From Phycisphaeraceae bacterium (GTDB lineage: Bacteria > Planctomycetota > Phycisphaerae > Phycisphaerales > Phycisphaeraceae): a stretch of 64,000 bases of DNA. Of this stretch, positions 16,463-24,302 are shown one piece after another. The stretch is taken from the NCBI GenBank assembly GCA_020851735.1, contig JADZCD010000018.1, positions 41,161 to 105,160 of the forward strand, written 5' to 3'. How positions within the stretch are numbered: the first letter of the stretch is position 1; each line of letters starts with the position of its first letter. A program made the position numbers and the translations under genes. Below the pieces are notes generated by a model. That model ran no database searches. It saw nothing but the letters and a program-made list of their open reading frames with translations, and had not been told where the DNA came from.

Positions 16463-17170
16463 TCAGTGCAGAAACCCTTTGACGAACTCCACCCGCTGTT
16501 GCAGGACGGACAGCGGGATCATGCTGCCGTGGCCCATGCCGGGAACCTCGACATATTCGATCTTGCGGCCCAGGCGACGCATGGCGGCCACGAAGCGATC
16601 GGAATGATGCGCCTTGCTCACCGTTTTGTCCGCCTCGCCGTGGATGACCAGATAGGGGATGTCGGGCATGTGCTGGACCTGAGCGACGGGGGAATGCTCG
16701 GCGAACAACTGCTCCCACGGTTCGTGGTAGCCGCGGAAGGCAAAGTGAATGGTGCGCGGCAGGTCCGGGCGTTCGGTGAAGTGATATTTGAGATCGCAGC
16801 AGGGAAACAGAGCCAGGCAAGCCGTCGGACGGCGGCGGGCGTAGCGGGTGTAAAGCAGCGAACTAAACCCGCCCATGCTCCCGCCGGTGGTAATCAGGGG
16901 AACGCTGTCGTCCAGGTGATAGAACGCGTAGACGCTATCCACCAGGTCGTCGATGAACGCCCGGGCCTGGCGATTCATCCACGCCCACGGCCCGCTGTAG
17001 GGATATACAACCAATCCGCCGGCCCGCAGCCATTCCAGTTCGTCGGTGCCCGGCTCGCTGCGCAAGTCCGTGTTGCTTAGGCCATGAAACACCAGCACCA
17101 CGCCGCGGATCGGCTTGGCGACGTATTCGTCGGGCACCCAGGCGACTTCCTTGATCGGCAACGGATTCAT
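16463..17170 (-). CDS. Alpha/beta hydrolase (prolyl oligopeptidase-like)
   Basis: The 235-residue product has a complete serine hydrolase triad: Ser98 in G-G-S-M-G-G, Asp181 in HGEADKT, and His214 in GMGHGS. The early VVLVFHGLSN strand provides the oxyanion region. This pattern is typical of dienelactone hydrolase and S9-type small hydrolases. There is no signal peptide, so it is probably cytoplasmic. The ATG chosen has AGGA about 10 bases upstream; an in-frame start 15 codons further out lacks support. Substrate unknown. Confidence 0.8.
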   Translation of the reverse strand: MNPLPIKEVAWVPDEYVAKPIRGVVLVFHGLSNTDLRSEPGTDELEWLRAGGLVVYPYSGPWAWMNRQARAFIDDLVDSVYAFYHLDDSVPLITTGGSMGGFSSLLYTRYARRRPTACLALFPCCDLKYHFTERPDLPRTIHFAFRGYHEPWEQLFAEHSPVAQVQHMPDIPYLVIHGEADKTVSKAHHSDRFVAAMRRLGRKIEYVEVPGMGHGSMIPLSVLQQRVEFVKGFLH

Positions 17171-17319
17171 GGGTGAATGTTCCTGTGCTTGTTCTAATTC
17201 TCGTAAAGCGAACAATTCGTTGGGATTACTTCCACGAAATTGCGGAGCTTGTCAAGTTTCAGGCTGTTTTTTCAGTGAGGGGGATACGGGAAATTGAGAA
17301 CGACGACCACATCATGTTC

Positions 17320-17355
17320 CGAAAAACAAACCAGCCCCGGAAGGCCGGGGCTGGG
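17320..17355 (-). terminator. Intrinsic terminator, CAGCCCCG family, copy 1
   Basis: On the minus strand, CCAGCCCCGG and CCGGGGCTGG pair around a short CCTT loop and are followed by TTTGTTTTT. It lies about 65 bases beyond the stop of the DUF4139-type gene, which it should terminate. Two related copies occur near 19300 and 20170. Confidence 0.85.
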
Positions 17356-17419
17356 GAGTGACGGTGGTGGAAGAGCGAGGTGGCTTTTATTTTTCCGTGT
17401 TCACGCCCTGTGGTGGCGA

Positions 17420-19204
17420 TCAGAGCCAGTAGTAGTACCACTGGTAGGTTAGGTCGATGGATTGATTGGGCTCGAGCTTGATCGTCCAGCGGATACGGGC
17501 CACGCTGTTGAAGTGATGCCACCAGTGAGGCCAGTTGTACCAGGGCCACCAGACGGGATAAGAGCCGGGGGCGTAGAAGGTTTCGTCTTCAAAGGTGTTT
17601 ATTTGTTCGATTTTTCCGTCGTGACTGGCTTCGGTGGCATTGCCCAGTACGTGGCGGACGATCTCCAGCTCCACGGGCTGAGCGCGGTAGTTGGTCACGT
17701 GCAGGGTGCCGGTCAGGTCGGAGCGGCCGAAGGAGTTGCCTTGCCAGCTGGCGGCGTTGGGGATGCGCTGAGTTTCGACGTCGGATTTTTTCACGTGGAC
17801 GTCGACGGCGGTGGTCAGATCAAGGTCGGTCTGCGCGCCGGGGGCGGCGTAGGTCATCATGCCCTGGGCCAAGGCGCGGTCGTCGCGCACGATCAAGGCG
17901 GGGGCGGTGGTCAGCGGGGTGGCGCTGGTGTTGTTAAGACGCAGGGTGTGCATGACCTTCGGGGAGCGGAAGAGGCGTTCGATTTCGAGGCGCTGGGAAT
18001 CATTGAAGTTGTTGCGAACCTCCGGCGGCGGCGCGAAGGGGAGATTGAGGGTAAAGACGTCCTGGTAGGGGATCGTCACGGTGGTGACGGGAAGGACCAG
18101 GCGCTGGCCTTTCTTTAGAGTCAGGTGCTCGACGGTGAAGATGAACAGATCCTCGTTTTTGGTCGAGCCGGCCAGTTCGGGCCCCAGGTCGGGCGGAGCG
18201 GCTGCCTCGTCGCTGTGGCGCACCTCGGTCATGCGCGCCTGCTGGGTGAGCATGGCGTTGCGCAGGGCATATCCGGTGCGGGCGTCTTGCTGGAAATAGC
18301 TGCCCAACTGGGCTGTCTGCTGTTGCAGAGCCATGGGGTCGATGGTTTCCTTAAAGGCGAAGGTGGGCACGCCGACGACCAGGTGCGCGGTGACGTCGTT
18401 AAGATCCGCCATTTCGTTGAGGATGGTGGCCTGGAGAGTGACGGTGGCGGCGCCTTGGCCGTCGATGGTCACTTTGTAGTTGGGAATCCAGCGGATGCCG
18501 CGTTGGAGATAGAGCATGCCGACCTGGGCCTGGGCGTGGGGCTTGGCGTCGGACCACTGGAGCTGGAGGGTCAGGAGGTTGCGGAACTCTTCGTTGGCCA
18601 GCTTGGCCTGGGGGTCGTCTTTAAAGGTGAGGTCGATGATGCGGACGATCGGCAAGGCTTTGACGCCCGTCTCGGTTTTCAGCAGGACGACGTCGCCCTT
18701 CTCCGGCAGGCGCTGGCCGGAGTGCGGAGGGCTGATCTCTTCAAGCTCTTCACCGGTGCGGGTGGGGATGGCCAGGATGGTGGCGGGGTAAGTTAAGGGA
18801 GGCGGGGGCGGACTGGCGGGCGCGGTGGCGGGGACTTGCTCGGTGATCCATACGTCGGCGCCGACGTTGGCTTCGATCAGCTCGCGCAAATTCAAAGCGG
18901 TCCGGCTGACGAGCACCTTCCGCTGGGCTGCCGTCACGGAAAGGAGTTTGGCGTCAGGCTCGGCGGCATAAGGCCAGAACGTGCCAAGCACGGGTTGAGG
19001 CAGGTAGTCCATGACCACCCGTCCCCCAGCTTCGACGGGCATTTGGCCCTCGTGGAGCAAGAGGGCGTGGCCGTCCTTGAAGATGGTGACTTCTTTAATA
19101 GGCAGTTGAGATAAGGAGTTAAGCGGGGTGGCCTGTTCCGCGAAGGAAATGCCGCCGAGCGATCCAAAGAGCAATCCCATGAGGCAAGCCAGGTAGCGGG
19201 GCAT
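17420..19204 (-). CDS. Exported DUF4139-type protein
   Basis: This 594-residue protein has a cleavable-looking signal peptide (MPRYLACLM followed by a hydrophobic run ending SFAEQ). The N-terminal region then contains a beta-strand pattern typical of DUF4140/DUF4139 proteins (I-K-E-V-T-I-F-K-D-G-H-A). A Pro-rich hinge follows near residues 140-150, and then a long beta-rich DUF4139 domain with the motif Y-L-Q-R-G-I-R-W-I-P-N-Y-K-V. Family proteins are sometimes annotated as mucoidy inhibitor A, but their biochemical role is not established. AAGGAGAT lies 6-7 bases before the ATG, which supports this start over one 15 codons upstream. A clear terminator follows. It appears to be a single-gene transcript. 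Confidence 0.75.
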   Translation of the reverse strand: MPRYLACLMGLLFGSLGGISFAEQATPLNSLSQLPIKEVTIFKDGHALLLHEGQMPVEAGGRVVMDYLPQPVLGTFWPYAAEPDAKLLSVTAAQRKVLVSRTALNLRELIEANVGADVWITEQVPATAPASPPPPPLTYPATILAIPTRTGEELEEISPPHSGQRLPEKGDVVLLKTETGVKALPIVRIIDLTFKDDPQAKLANEEFRNLLTLQLQWSDAKPHAQAQVGMLYLQRGIRWIPNYKVTIDGQGAATVTLQATILNEMADLNDVTAHLVVGVPTFAFKETIDPMALQQQTAQLGSYFQQDARTGYALRNAMLTQQARMTEVRHSDEAAAPPDLGPELAGSTKNEDLFIFTVEHLTLKKGQRLVLPVTTVTIPYQDVFTLNLPFAPPPEVRNNFNDSQRLEIERLFRSPKVMHTLRLNNTSATPLTTAPALIVRDDRALAQGMMTYAAPGAQTDLDLTTAVDVHVKKSDVETQRIPNAASWQGNSFGRSDLTGTLHVTNYRAQPVELEIVRHVLGNATEASHDGKIEQINTFEDETFYAPGSYPVWWPWYNWPHWWHHFNSVARIRWTIKLEPNQSIDLTYQWYYYWL

Positions 19205-19299
19205 GGTATCTCCTTGTGCTGGATGTTGATCTATAGGAGATGTACGCATGAAGTCGTCAGCAGATCGGTTGTGGTTTTAAAGTGGATTAAATAAGTGCA

Positions 19300-19335
19300 C
19301 AAAAACAAACCAGCCCCGGAAGGCCGGGGCTGGGG
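19300..19335 (-). terminator. Intrinsic terminator, CAGCCCCG family, copy 2 (no adjacent gene to serve)
   Basis: The hairpin stem and the TTTGTTTTT tail are the same as at 17331-17354, in the same minus orientation. No minus-strand gene ends just upstream of it: the next minus-strand gene is xerC, which has its own copy at 20170. The plus-strand gene between the two terminators is AT-richer than its surroundings. Confidence 0.75.
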
Positions 19336-19436
19336 GGAGCCATTTAATTTACCAGAATAAGCTCAAAGCATGCTTTTTCGCTTTAGCGGGAACTTCGCCA
19401 TTTTGTTGGTATGGCCGCAGCTGTAGAATATTGCAT

Positions 19437-20063
19437 ATGCGACGGCACCAACGAATTGTCCTCTCAATTTCCATATCCGTTTGCGTTGCGATTGCCGCGC
19501 TGGGGATTCGCAGTTATTGGTGCTGGGACCGTCTGGCCTTTCAGGTCAAAGCGGTTACAGATCGGCACCCGTCTTCGTATTGGGTAACGCTTTTTTCTGA
19601 AGTCGGTGGAATACGGTTCGATTTCACGAGGGCGTATTTGGACGGATTCCCTCCAGAGAAAGGGCATCCCGGATACGAAGGCGGTCAAACAAAATATGAT
19701 TCTGCTATGGAGGCGATTCGTTTTATCGATAAATTGCCAGGTGAGTTTAGGATCAGCGGGATCGACGGCAAGGCAGAAATCCTTAGAGAATCGTGGATTC
19801 ACCGGAAGCTCGACGGCATTTGCTCTTATCCGTATGTGCCGGCCGGGTCGAAGAAATGGCAAATAGGGGGTTTCGGATTCGCATATGACAGGCGTCCTTT
19901 TGTAACCCGCGGCATGGCCAGTGTCCAAATAATGACCACGGCGTTCTGCTTTCCGTATTGGTCCCTGTTCCTGCTATCCGCAGTTCCCCCCGTTATCGTA
20001 ATCAGACAACACTATAAACGGCGTCACCAAGCAATCCACGGTTTGTTTCCTGTTTGTGCCTAG
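19437..20063 (+). CDS. Planctomycetal-type small membrane protein, zinc ribbon lost
   Basis: The 208-residue product begins with M-R-R-H-Q-R-I-V-L-S and a first membrane helix followed by R-S-Y-W-C-W-D. It has a second hydrophobic segment near residues 168-188 (FPYWSLFLLSAVPPVIVIR), then Y-K-R-R-H-Q-A-I-H-G-L-F-P-V-C-A and stop. This is the layout of a large family in planctomycetes in which the second helix leads to basic residues and a CPVCGYDLRAT...CPECG zinc ribbon. Here the ribbon is cut after its first knuckle, and the first Cys is Phe. The gene is AT-richer than its neighbours and lies between two terminators. Function unknown. A TTG two codons upstream is in frame, but the ATG fits the family better. 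Confidence 0.65.
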   Translation: MRRHQRIVLSISISVCVAIAALGIRSYWCWDRLAFQVKAVTDRHPSSYWVTLFSEVGGIRFDFTRAYLDGFPPEKGHPGYEGGQTKYDSAMEAIRFIDKLPGEFRISGIDGKAEILRESWIHRKLDGICSYPYVPAGSKKWQIGGFGFAYDRRPFVTRGMASVQIMTTAFCFPYWSLFLLSAVPPVIVIRQHYKRRHQAIHGLFPVCA

Positions 20064-20167
20064 GACGTTTTCTCGTTTTCTGAAACGTGATTGCTGGCTG
20101 GCACCCGCCGTATGTGGATAGGTATCTATATAGCAGAATCGCGGCTGACTTCCGACTATGGTGAATG

Positions 20168-20205
20168 ATAAAACAAACCAGCCCCGACGATTGTCGGGGC
20201 TGGCG
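20168..20205 (-). terminator. Intrinsic terminator, CAGCCCCG family, copy 3, after xerC
   Basis: On the minus strand, CCAGCCCCGACAAT and ATTGTCGGGGCTGG-type arms (CAGCCCCGAC / GTCGGGGCTG) pair and are followed by TTTGTTTTA. It lies just beyond the xerC stop. The outer stem and tail are identical to the other two copies, but the inner stem and loop differ. Confidence 0.85.
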
Positions 20206-20230
20206 AGGTGCGTTTGAATTTAGCGATGGC

Positions 20231-21259
20231 TCACACGGCCCGGGGGTGGGCGGTGTCGTAAGCGCTGCGCATCCGGGAGGTGGACAGGTGGGTATAGATC
20301 TGCGTGGTGGACAGGGATTGGTGGCCCAAAAGTTCCTGCACGCTGCGCAGGTCGGCGCCATTTTCCAGAAGGTGCGTGGCGAAGCTGTGGCGGAGGGTGT
20401 GGGGGCTGATGGTCGGGTCCAGGCCGGCGGTCATCAGATACTTGTCCAGCTTGCGGCGGACGCTGCGGCTGCTTAGCCGGCCGCCGTTTTTGTTCACGAA
20501 CAGGGGCAGGTCGCCTTCGTTGCCTTGCGTGCGCAGCTTTTCAAAGCGGGGGTCCGGGTCCAGCAGGGTCAGGTAGTGGCGAATGGCCGAGAGAGCGTGG
20601 GTGCCCAGGGGAACCAGGCGTTCCTTCTTGCCCTTGCCGCGGACGCGCAGCATCTGTTCCTGCATGTCCACGTCGCGGCGGTTTAAGTCCACCAGTTCGC
20701 TGACGCGCACGCCGGTGGAGTAAAGCGTCTCGAGGATCGCCCGGTCGCGGGAGCCGAGCGTGTCGCGGTTGTCGGGCACGGACAAGAGCTTGTCGACCTG
20801 CTCGACGGTGATGGCCTTGGGCAGGCGTTTGCCCTGCTTGGGCGTACGGATGAGCACCATGGGGTTGGCCGGCACGACGCCGCGCTTCTGCAGCCACTTG
20901 TAGAAGCTGCGGAGGGTGGCGATCTTGCGGGCGATGGTGGCGGCACTGTAGCCGAAGGAGTCCAGATGGCTAAGGAAGCCGCGGATGGTCATCGCGTCGG
21001 CGGCGGCAATGCAGCTATCGGTTTCCCCTCCCGAAGCCGTGGCGACGGCTGCGGCGGGTGTACCGGTGGCGATGGCCGGGGCGGGACTGCCGGGGAAAGA
21101 ACTTCCGGGGGGGGCATTGCCGGGGGCGGTACGTTCGGTCATGTGATCGACGTATTGCCGCAAGTCCGCCTCGTAGCAGCGCCCGGTGTAGGGGCTGAAG
21201 TGGCGCTCAAAACGCAGGTAATTTCCGAATTCTTCGACATACACGCTCTTGCTGGACAT
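20231..21259 (-). CDS. xerC: Tyrosine recombinase XerC/XerD
   Basis: This 342-residue site-specific recombinase would resolve chromosome dimers at dif. The N-terminal SAM-like DNA-binding domain (about residues 1-135) is followed by the catalytic domain with the full set: Arg in TGVRVSELVDL, Lys in GKGKKERLVPL, H-x-x-R in SPHTLRHSFATHLLENG, His in LGHQSLSTTQIY, and the Tyr nucleophile in the same segment. Residues about 45-80 are an insertion, Gly/Pro/Ala-rich, within the N-terminal domain; its front part is encoded by the GGAAG/GGGGG microrepeat. Whether it is XerC or XerD cannot be settled here. It is the last gene of a minus-strand run with two lipoproteins and a small protein, and is followed by a terminator. 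Confidence 0.92.
   Translation of the reverse strand: MSSKSVYVEEFGNYLRFERHFSPYTGRCYEADLRQYVDHMTERTAPGNAPPGSSFPGSPAPAIATGTPAAAVATASGGETDSCIAAADAMTIRGFLSHLDSFGYSAATIARKIATLRSFYKWLQKRGVVPANPMVLIRTPKQGKRLPKAITVEQVDKLLSVPDNRDTLGSRDRAILETLYSTGVRVSELVDLNRRDVDMQEQMLRVRGKGKKERLVPLGTHALSAIRHYLTLLDPDPRFEKLRTQGNEGDLPLFVNKNGGRLSSRSVRRKLDKYLMTAGLDPTISPHTLRHSFATHLLENGADLRSVQELLGHQSLSTTQIYTHLSTSRMRSAYDTAHPRAV
21085..21128. repeat. GGAAG/GGGGG microrepeat inside xerC
   Basis: ACTTCCGGGGGGGG and CCGGGGGCGG units lie in the reading frame and encode part of the Gly/Pro/Ala linker in the DNA-binding domain. They match the intergenic clusters. Confidence 0.6.
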
Positions 21260-21316
21260 CGTTGCGGTTCCTTGGCCTTGGCAAACCGGCGTGACGGCCG
21301 GCGCCTGGGGTGGTTG

Positions 21317-21601
21317 TTATGCCTTGAGCATTTGCTTGAGTTGCTGGCGCATGTGCTGGCCGACCTGATGGCTGAGCACCGCGGCGTCAAACCAGTTCAA
21401 ACCGGCTTTGGGGTCCTGGGCCATCTTGGCCAGATTGGCCAAAAGGGCGGACTCATCGCCCGGGGCGCACTGAAAGACAAAACGCTGGCCGTCCTTGACG
21501 AGCACCACCTGGGGTGGCGCCTGGGCCGGCGCGTGATTCGGGTTGGCTCCGTGCGGCGCGGAATCGCCGTCCGAAGGCTGGGGTGAGGAGTTTCGTCGCA
21601 C
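21317..21601 (-). CDS. Small hypothetical protein
   Basis: This 94-residue product starts at a GTG preceded by GGGAG at a 6-base spacing. The first 30 residues are Pro/Ala/Ser/Asn-rich and look disordered. The rest (about 32-94) forms a compact sequence with two short strands (VVLVKDGQRFVFQCAP) and amphipathic helices, ending in a Gln/Lys-rich helix. I do not recognise the family. It lies between the CsgG-like lipoprotein and xerC on the same strand, 57 bases before xerC, and is probably cotranscribed. Confidence 0.5.
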   Translation of the reverse strand: MRRNSSPQPSDGDSAPHGANPNHAPAQAPPQVVLVKDGQRFVFQCAPGDESALLANLAKMAQDPKAGLNWFDAAVLSHQVGQHMRQQLKQMLKA

Positions 21602-21649
21602 GACACGCTCCCGTGGCCGCTCCCGGTGGGGCGGCTATGGGCCGCGCCG

Positions 21650-22399
21650 TCAGGGAGAGGGGGTTTTTTCGGTCAGTTTCAGCTCCGCGATCCGCAGGGC
21701 CTCGGCATGTAGCAGGCGGCCCATCATCGCGTGAGCGGCAAAGTCACTGAAAAGGTTCATGTTGATCCGGTACCGTCGCCAATCGCTCTGCAGCCCGTAT
21801 TCGACGCCGCGCCCGCCGGCATAGTTTTTCAGTTCCACGCGGATGGCCGGTTCGGAGGCCGCCAGGTGAGCACTGACGCGGCTGACCGGTTGTTTGAGCT
21901 GCCAGGCTTCCAGCTTGAGGTCCACCGTTTCGCCCGTGGCGGCGGTGGTGAGCGGGGACAGGTTGGCAAAGTCGCTTTTTTCCACGTCGGCGTCGGCGTA
22001 AAGCTCCAGGGCCAGGCCCATGGCGGGCGGATCGTAGGGCTCGTAGGCGGTGATGGTTCCCGCCACCAGGCCGTCAACGCCCAGGGCTTTCATCAAGCCC
22101 AGAGCTTGGGAAGTGTTGGACACCTCGCGCAGCTTCATGGCGGCCAGGGCGGCCAGGACGCGGTTGACGGGGATGGCGTCCATGTTGGGAATGGAATCGA
22201 TTTCAGCCGCCAGGCGATCAGCCATTTTCAGGCCGTCGGCAAACTGGCTGCCGCTTTCGTTTCGCATAGGCAACACGGCCCAGACCCGTCGCGTGGGATA
22301 GGGGCTGCCCAAATGCGGACCGCCGGCACGCAGCTCCATGTAGGTGCAGCCGCAGGCCGCCAGCATCAGGGCGATCAACATGACCTTTTGACTTGTCAT
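21650..22399 (-). CDS. Lipoprotein with CsgG/LpoB-like N-terminal pattern
   Basis: The 249-residue product carries a signal sequence ending in the lipobox A-A-C-G-Cys18 (or Cys16). The mature part opens with R-R-V-W-A-V-L-P-M-R-N-E-S-G, followed by Ala/Leu-rich helices around A-A-E-I-D-S-I. This matches the first strand and helix of CsgG, LpoB and related outer-membrane lipoproteins, where the pattern V-x-V-x-P-x-x-N is common. The central G-V-D-G-L-V-A-G-T-I-T-A-Y-E-P-Y-D-P-P strand also fits. It may be a structural or regulatory envelope lipoprotein, but the exact role is unknown. It lies 104 bases after the TolB-like lipoprotein on the same strand. Confidence 0.65.
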   Translation of the reverse strand: MTSQKVMLIALMLAACGCTYMELRAGGPHLGSPYPTRRVWAVLPMRNESGSQFADGLKMADRLAAEIDSIPNMDAIPVNRVLAALAAMKLREVSNTSQALGLMKALGVDGLVAGTITAYEPYDPPAMGLALELYADADVEKSDFANLSPLTTAATGETVDLKLEAWQLKQPVSRVSAHLAASEPAIRVELKNYAGGRGVEYGLQSDWRRYRINMNLFSDFAAHAMMGRLLHAEALRIAELKLTEKTPSP

Positions 22400-22503
22400 G
22401 GCATCCTGCCAGGGGTTTTGTTAGACAAGCCTCCGCCTGTCTTTTCTTTTGCTTCAATTCGCCCCGCAACGGCCTAAGCCATGATGGGGCAGTTACTTAA
22501 TCG

Positions 22504-23889
22504 TTAATGGCCCGTGGGGGCTTCCGCGGTGGGCGCGGCCGTCACCGGATGGGCTGGGGTCTGATGTTCCTGCGGAGCAGGGGAATTGGTGGCCAGGCCT
22601 GGCGCTACCATGATGCCGGGCCGAGCTACCCGCATGGCGGCTTCCGGCCGCAGGGCCCAGATGTTTTGCACGTTGCCCTTGCCGCGATCGCTGACGAAAT
22701 AAATCGCCCCGTTTTTGCCCCAGGCCGGCTGAACATTCATGAAGGTGTTGTGAGTCAGGTTCGAGCGTGAGGAGCCGTCAGACGTGACGACCCAGATATC
22801 GGCCTGGCGGGGGGTGCCCATGTCATCTTCAGCGCCGGGGTTGACCACGGTGCAGAAGGCGATGAACTCGCCGTCCGGGCTCCAGAAGGGGGAAATAGCG
22901 CCGGCGTTGGTGCTGGCGGCGATTTCCGTGGGTCGAACGCCTTCGCCGTTGTCGAATTCGATGGTCCAGATGCTAAACCAGCGTGTTCCGCGTTGGCGGG
23001 CGCGCTGGAAGACAATGCGGTTGTCCACGGGGGACCATTCGGGGAAGAGGCCGAAGCCGATGTACCACTTTTTGGCGGGGTTGTCCGTCTCGATGACGAC
23101 CATTTCCCACTGCCCGGACGGAGTGCCGTAAGTACAGTAGACCAAATACTTTCCGTCAGGCGAAAAGCTGGGATGAATGTCGTGGGTCGGGTCGTTGGTC
23201 AGCTGCACCGGTTGCCCGCCGTTGACGTCCGTCAGGTAGATGTCCCAGTTGCCAGCCCGGTTGGACGAAAAGGCGATGCGCTTGCCGTCGGGGCTGAACA
23301 CGGGCATGCGGTCCGAGGCGGGGTCGTTGGTCAGTTGCTGGACGGCTGTGCCGTCGACTTTTTGCAGGTAGATGTCCGGGGTTTCACGATGGCGGGTGGA
23401 GGCATACACAACCCAGGTGGCGGTCGGGTCGATCTGGGGGTCCATATCCGCCCCGGCGGGGGTGAAAGTGACTTGGCGGAGGTTATCCGGACCATCCAGG
23501 GACTGCCGGCGTTGCGGCAGGGCGTCGGAAACCTGGCCATAGAGGCCCAAACGATTCATGGAGGGGTCCGCGGCGTGAGCGGCTGACTGCATGTCGGAAG
23601 CAGGGCGAATCTCAGCCTGAGCCTGGGCTTGGGCTTGTTCAGCCGGGCCGGTCTGGTCAGGAGATTCGAATTCGACGGCGGTATTAAAGGGCTTTGGCCG
23701 GACTGTGGCGGGCGATGCGGATGCGGATTGAATTTGTGCGTTCTGTTGCTGGATGAACTGGCGGTATTTGGCGTTTACAGCCGGGGAAACACCGTCGCCG
23801 CCGGGGGCGCCGTTGTATTGAGCGCAACCGGCCAGGCCAAGCAGAACAGCCATGCTCAACGTCGACAGAATCGAGGTCTTTCCAAACAT
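22504..23889 (-). CDS. TolB-like beta-propeller lipoprotein
   Basis: The 461-residue product has a signal peptide and lipobox L-A-G-Cys22. After a Gln/Ala-rich spacer (about residues 45-105) it contains at least five PD40/TolB blades, seen as F-S-P-D-G-K-R-I-A-F-S-S-N-R near 200, FSPDGKYLVYCT, and FWSPDGEFIAFCT, spaced by about 45 residues. Its last 40 residues are Pro/Ala/Thr-rich. TolB-type propellers bind partner proteins in the periplasm; this one has a lipid anchor and lacks the TolB N-terminal domain, so a Tol-Pal role is not implied. It heads the minus-strand run with the CsgG-like lipoprotein, the small protein and xerC. Confidence 0.8.
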   Translation of the reverse strand: MFGKTSILSTLSMAVLLGLAGCAQYNGAPGGDGVSPAVNAKYRQFIQQQNAQIQSASASPATVRPKPFNTAVEFESPDQTGPAEQAQAQAQAEIRPASDMQSAAHAADPSMNRLGLYGQVSDALPQRRQSLDGPDNLRQVTFTPAGADMDPQIDPTATWVVYASTRHRETPDIYLQKVDGTAVQQLTNDPASDRMPVFSPDGKRIAFSSNRAGNWDIYLTDVNGGQPVQLTNDPTHDIHPSFSPDGKYLVYCTYGTPSGQWEMVVIETDNPAKKWYIGFGLFPEWSPVDNRIVFQRARQRGTRWFSIWTIEFDNGEGVRPTEIAASTNAGAISPFWSPDGEFIAFCTVVNPGAEDDMGTPRQADIWVVTSDGSSRSNLTHNTFMNVQPAWGKNGAIYFVSDRGKGNVQNIWALRPEAAMRVARPGIMVAPGLATNSPAPQEHQTPAHPVTAAPTAEAPTGH

Positions 23890-24302
23890 TTCATGGTCCT
23901 CGCACAGCCGGCGTTGATAACCCCTCCGGCCACCTGCGGACTATCGGGCGTCAGGAAACATCCGCCGCAGGCAAAGCAGCCAAAGTGGTTTATCGGACGG
24001 GGCTGGTGGGCCCCTTTAGACAAAAGATTCCGCTGGTCCTAGGGGGAAAAGCGCGACTTGGCGTTTTGCAGCGCTAAAAAAGTGGTCCGCGCGCGGCCAC
24101 GTGGGGACAATTAGGACGGGGTGGGAGGCAGAAACAGGGCGGAACGGGGCGGTCTGGCGTTTAGAGGCGTAATAGGGGATGATAAATATTCTGTGGATCC
24201 AGGCTGTCGTCTTGGAAAGCCTAAAGAGGATTCAGGACATAGGCATCGAGTCCGGCCCCCGCGGGGAATGACGGCTCTGCGAACTAACCCAAACACCACC
24301 CG
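23890..24302. other. Gene-free 413-base divergent region
   Basis: This region separates the TolB-like lipoprotein (minus) and the glycosyltransferase (plus), so it should hold two promoters. I see no coding frame, no hairpin with a T-run and no riboswitch core that I recognise. It contains a short palindromic CCGCGCGCGG at about 24086-24095. The stretch before 24303 has no Shine-Dalgarno sequence. Confidence 0.45.

Noticed and set aside
19464..19928. 154-codon minus-strand frame that could explain the orphan terminator at 19300
   Set aside because: Composition is that of a shadow of the plus-strand membrane protein; no ribosome site or motif was seen.
23890..24302. Riboswitch or small RNA in the long divergent gap
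   Set aside because: No recognisable aptamer core or terminator hairpin could be found by eye; a covariance search would be needed.
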